A stretch of DNA of 6,981 nucleotides from Oscillospiraceae bacterium (GTDB lineage Bacteria > Bacillota > Clostridia > UBA1381): assembly GCA_022508725.1 (NCBI GenBank), contig JAFLUR010000115.1, positions 1-6,981 on the forward strand, given 5' to 3'. The position numbers and the translations under genes are program-made. Numbering within the stretch: the stretch's first letter is position 1; each line of letters begins with the position of its first letter. Positions 6,272 through 6,981 of this stretch are shown here, one piece after another. Below the pieces are notes generated by a model that was not told the DNA's origin, ran no database searches, and saw nothing but the letters and a program-made list of their open reading frames with translations.

Positions 6272-6981
6272 TTACCCGGATATAAATTCTTTAAGGACCG
6301 TTCCCACGGCGGCTATGCCTTGCTCTATCTTATCATCGGGCATAGTGGAGTAGTTGAGTCTGAAAGAATTTGTCGGCTTTCCTATGTCTATGGAAAAGTT
6401 TGAACCCGGAACTATGGCAACGTTATGATCGATACATTTTTTGTGAAGCATATTTGTATCGACATACTCCGGAGCGGTACACCAGATAAAAATTCCGCCT
6501 TCGGGTTTTATATATGTGACCTCTTCCGGGAAATATTTATCTATCATTTCACACATAAATGCGGCTTTTTTTCCGTACAGCTTCCTGCTTTTTTCGATAT
6601 GCGCGGGCATATCGAATTTTTTCATGAACTCGTGTGCTATCATCTGCGTAAATACCGGGGTATGAACATCGTTGACCTGCTTTACGACCTCTATTCTGTC
6701 GATAAATCCGGTATCGCCGACAACAAAGCCCAAACGCATACCGGGGGAGAGTATTTTTGAGAATGTTCCGACATATATGACTCTTCCCTCGGTGTCGAGT
6801 GATTTTATCGTGGGAACATCTTCACCGCTGAAACGCAGATCGCCGTAGGGGTTATCCTCAATAATGATAACGTCGTATTTGCCGGCAAGCTCAAGCAGTC
6901 TTTTCCTCTTTTCAAGACTCATTGTGGCTCCGGACGGATTTTGAAATGTAGGGCTGGTATAGATGAGCTTAACTTCATTTT
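6272..6981 (-). CDS. PLP-dependent aminotransferase, class I/II fold (COG1167-like), N-terminus cut by window edge
   Basis: The frame is open to the right edge; 235 C-terminal residues are visible of a family usually near 390-400, so about 160 are missing. The methionine at 6922 is internal, because the preceding in-frame residues (YTSPTFQNPSGAT) carry the conserved NPxG of the fold. Other cofactor residues counted from the visible start are D42 and Y45 in IIIEDNPYGDL, the Schiff-base lysine K75 in GTFSKILSPGMR with the phosphate-binding R82, and the substrate-carboxylate arginine in SFRLNYS close to the C-terminus. EDNPYGDLRF and TFSKILSPGMRLG resemble the aminotransferases related to MocR domains, 2-aminoadipate transaminase LysN and aromatic aminotransferases. 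The substrate cannot be decided, and I cannot see whether an N-terminal GntR/HTH domain exists. It is the most upstream gene in the window and lies 37 bases before trpS. Confidence 0.93.
   Translation of the reverse strand, partial: NEVKLIYTSPTFQNPSGATMSLEKRKRLLELAGKYDVIIIEDNPYGDLRFSGEDVPTIKSLDTEGRVIYVGTFSKILSPGMRLGFVVGDTGFIDRIEVVKQVNDVHTPVFTQMIAHEFMKKFDMPAHIEKSRKLYGKKAAFMCEMIDKYFPEEVTYIKPEGGIFIWCTAPEYVDTNMLHKKCIDHNVAIVPGSNFSIDIGKPTNSFRLNYSTMPDDKIEQGIAAVGTVLKEFISG

Overview
The window looks like chromosomal DNA of a low- to mid-GC Gram-positive bacterium, most likely one of the Clostridia. The grounds are the TagO/MnaA-type envelope genes, a TrpRS with the Bacillota-like 'TFGN' signature, strong AAGGAGG-type ribosome binding sites, and a gene of the DUF5685 type known mainly from Clostridia. 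This is inferred from protein character, not from a marker gene. Every supportable gene lies on the minus strand, so transcription runs from the right edge to the left.

Right part (6981 down to 2968): a tightly packed run that looks like one operon. It starts with the C-terminal 235 residues of a PLP-dependent aminotransferase cut by the window edge, followed after 37 bases by trpS. Twelve bases after trpS comes a WecA/TagO-type polyprenyl-phosphate GlcNAc-1-phosphate transferase. That gene overlaps, by the four bases ATGA, a non-hydrolysing UDP-GlcNAc 2-epimerase (WecB/MnaA). The last two enzymes would start an undecaprenyl-linked envelope polymer and supply UDP-ManNAc for it.

Middle (2967 down to 1950): a 124-base spacer carries a strong intrinsic terminator hairpin that ends directly against the Shine-Dalgarno of the next gene, a GtrB/DPM1-like family 2 glycosyltransferase with two C-terminal membrane segments. 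I see no convincing promoter between the terminator and the gene. The glycosyltransferase may therefore be expressed by controlled read-through (attenuation) from the envelope operon. It probably makes a polyprenyl-phosphate-linked sugar used to decorate envelope glycans.

Gene-free stretch (1949 to 1489): 461 bases in two parts. Positions 1741-1920 are about 42-48% GC and contain three mutually compatible complementary arm pairs, while 1561-1740 is only about 15-20% GC. The AT-rich part holds a near-consensus sigma-70-type promoter facing left.

Left part (1488 to 1): that promoter should drive a two-gene unit. The first gene encodes a mostly helical DUF5685-type protein with two aspartate-rich motifs and an N-terminal CxxC. 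It overlaps by ATGA a J-domain (DnaJ-like) protein with TPR-like helices, which runs off the left edge. No tRNA, rRNA, CRISPR array, insertion sequence or phage gene was seen. The best candidates for something undescribed are the DUF5685/J-protein pair, the attenuator-like leader of the glycosyltransferase, and the GC-richer intergenic island.
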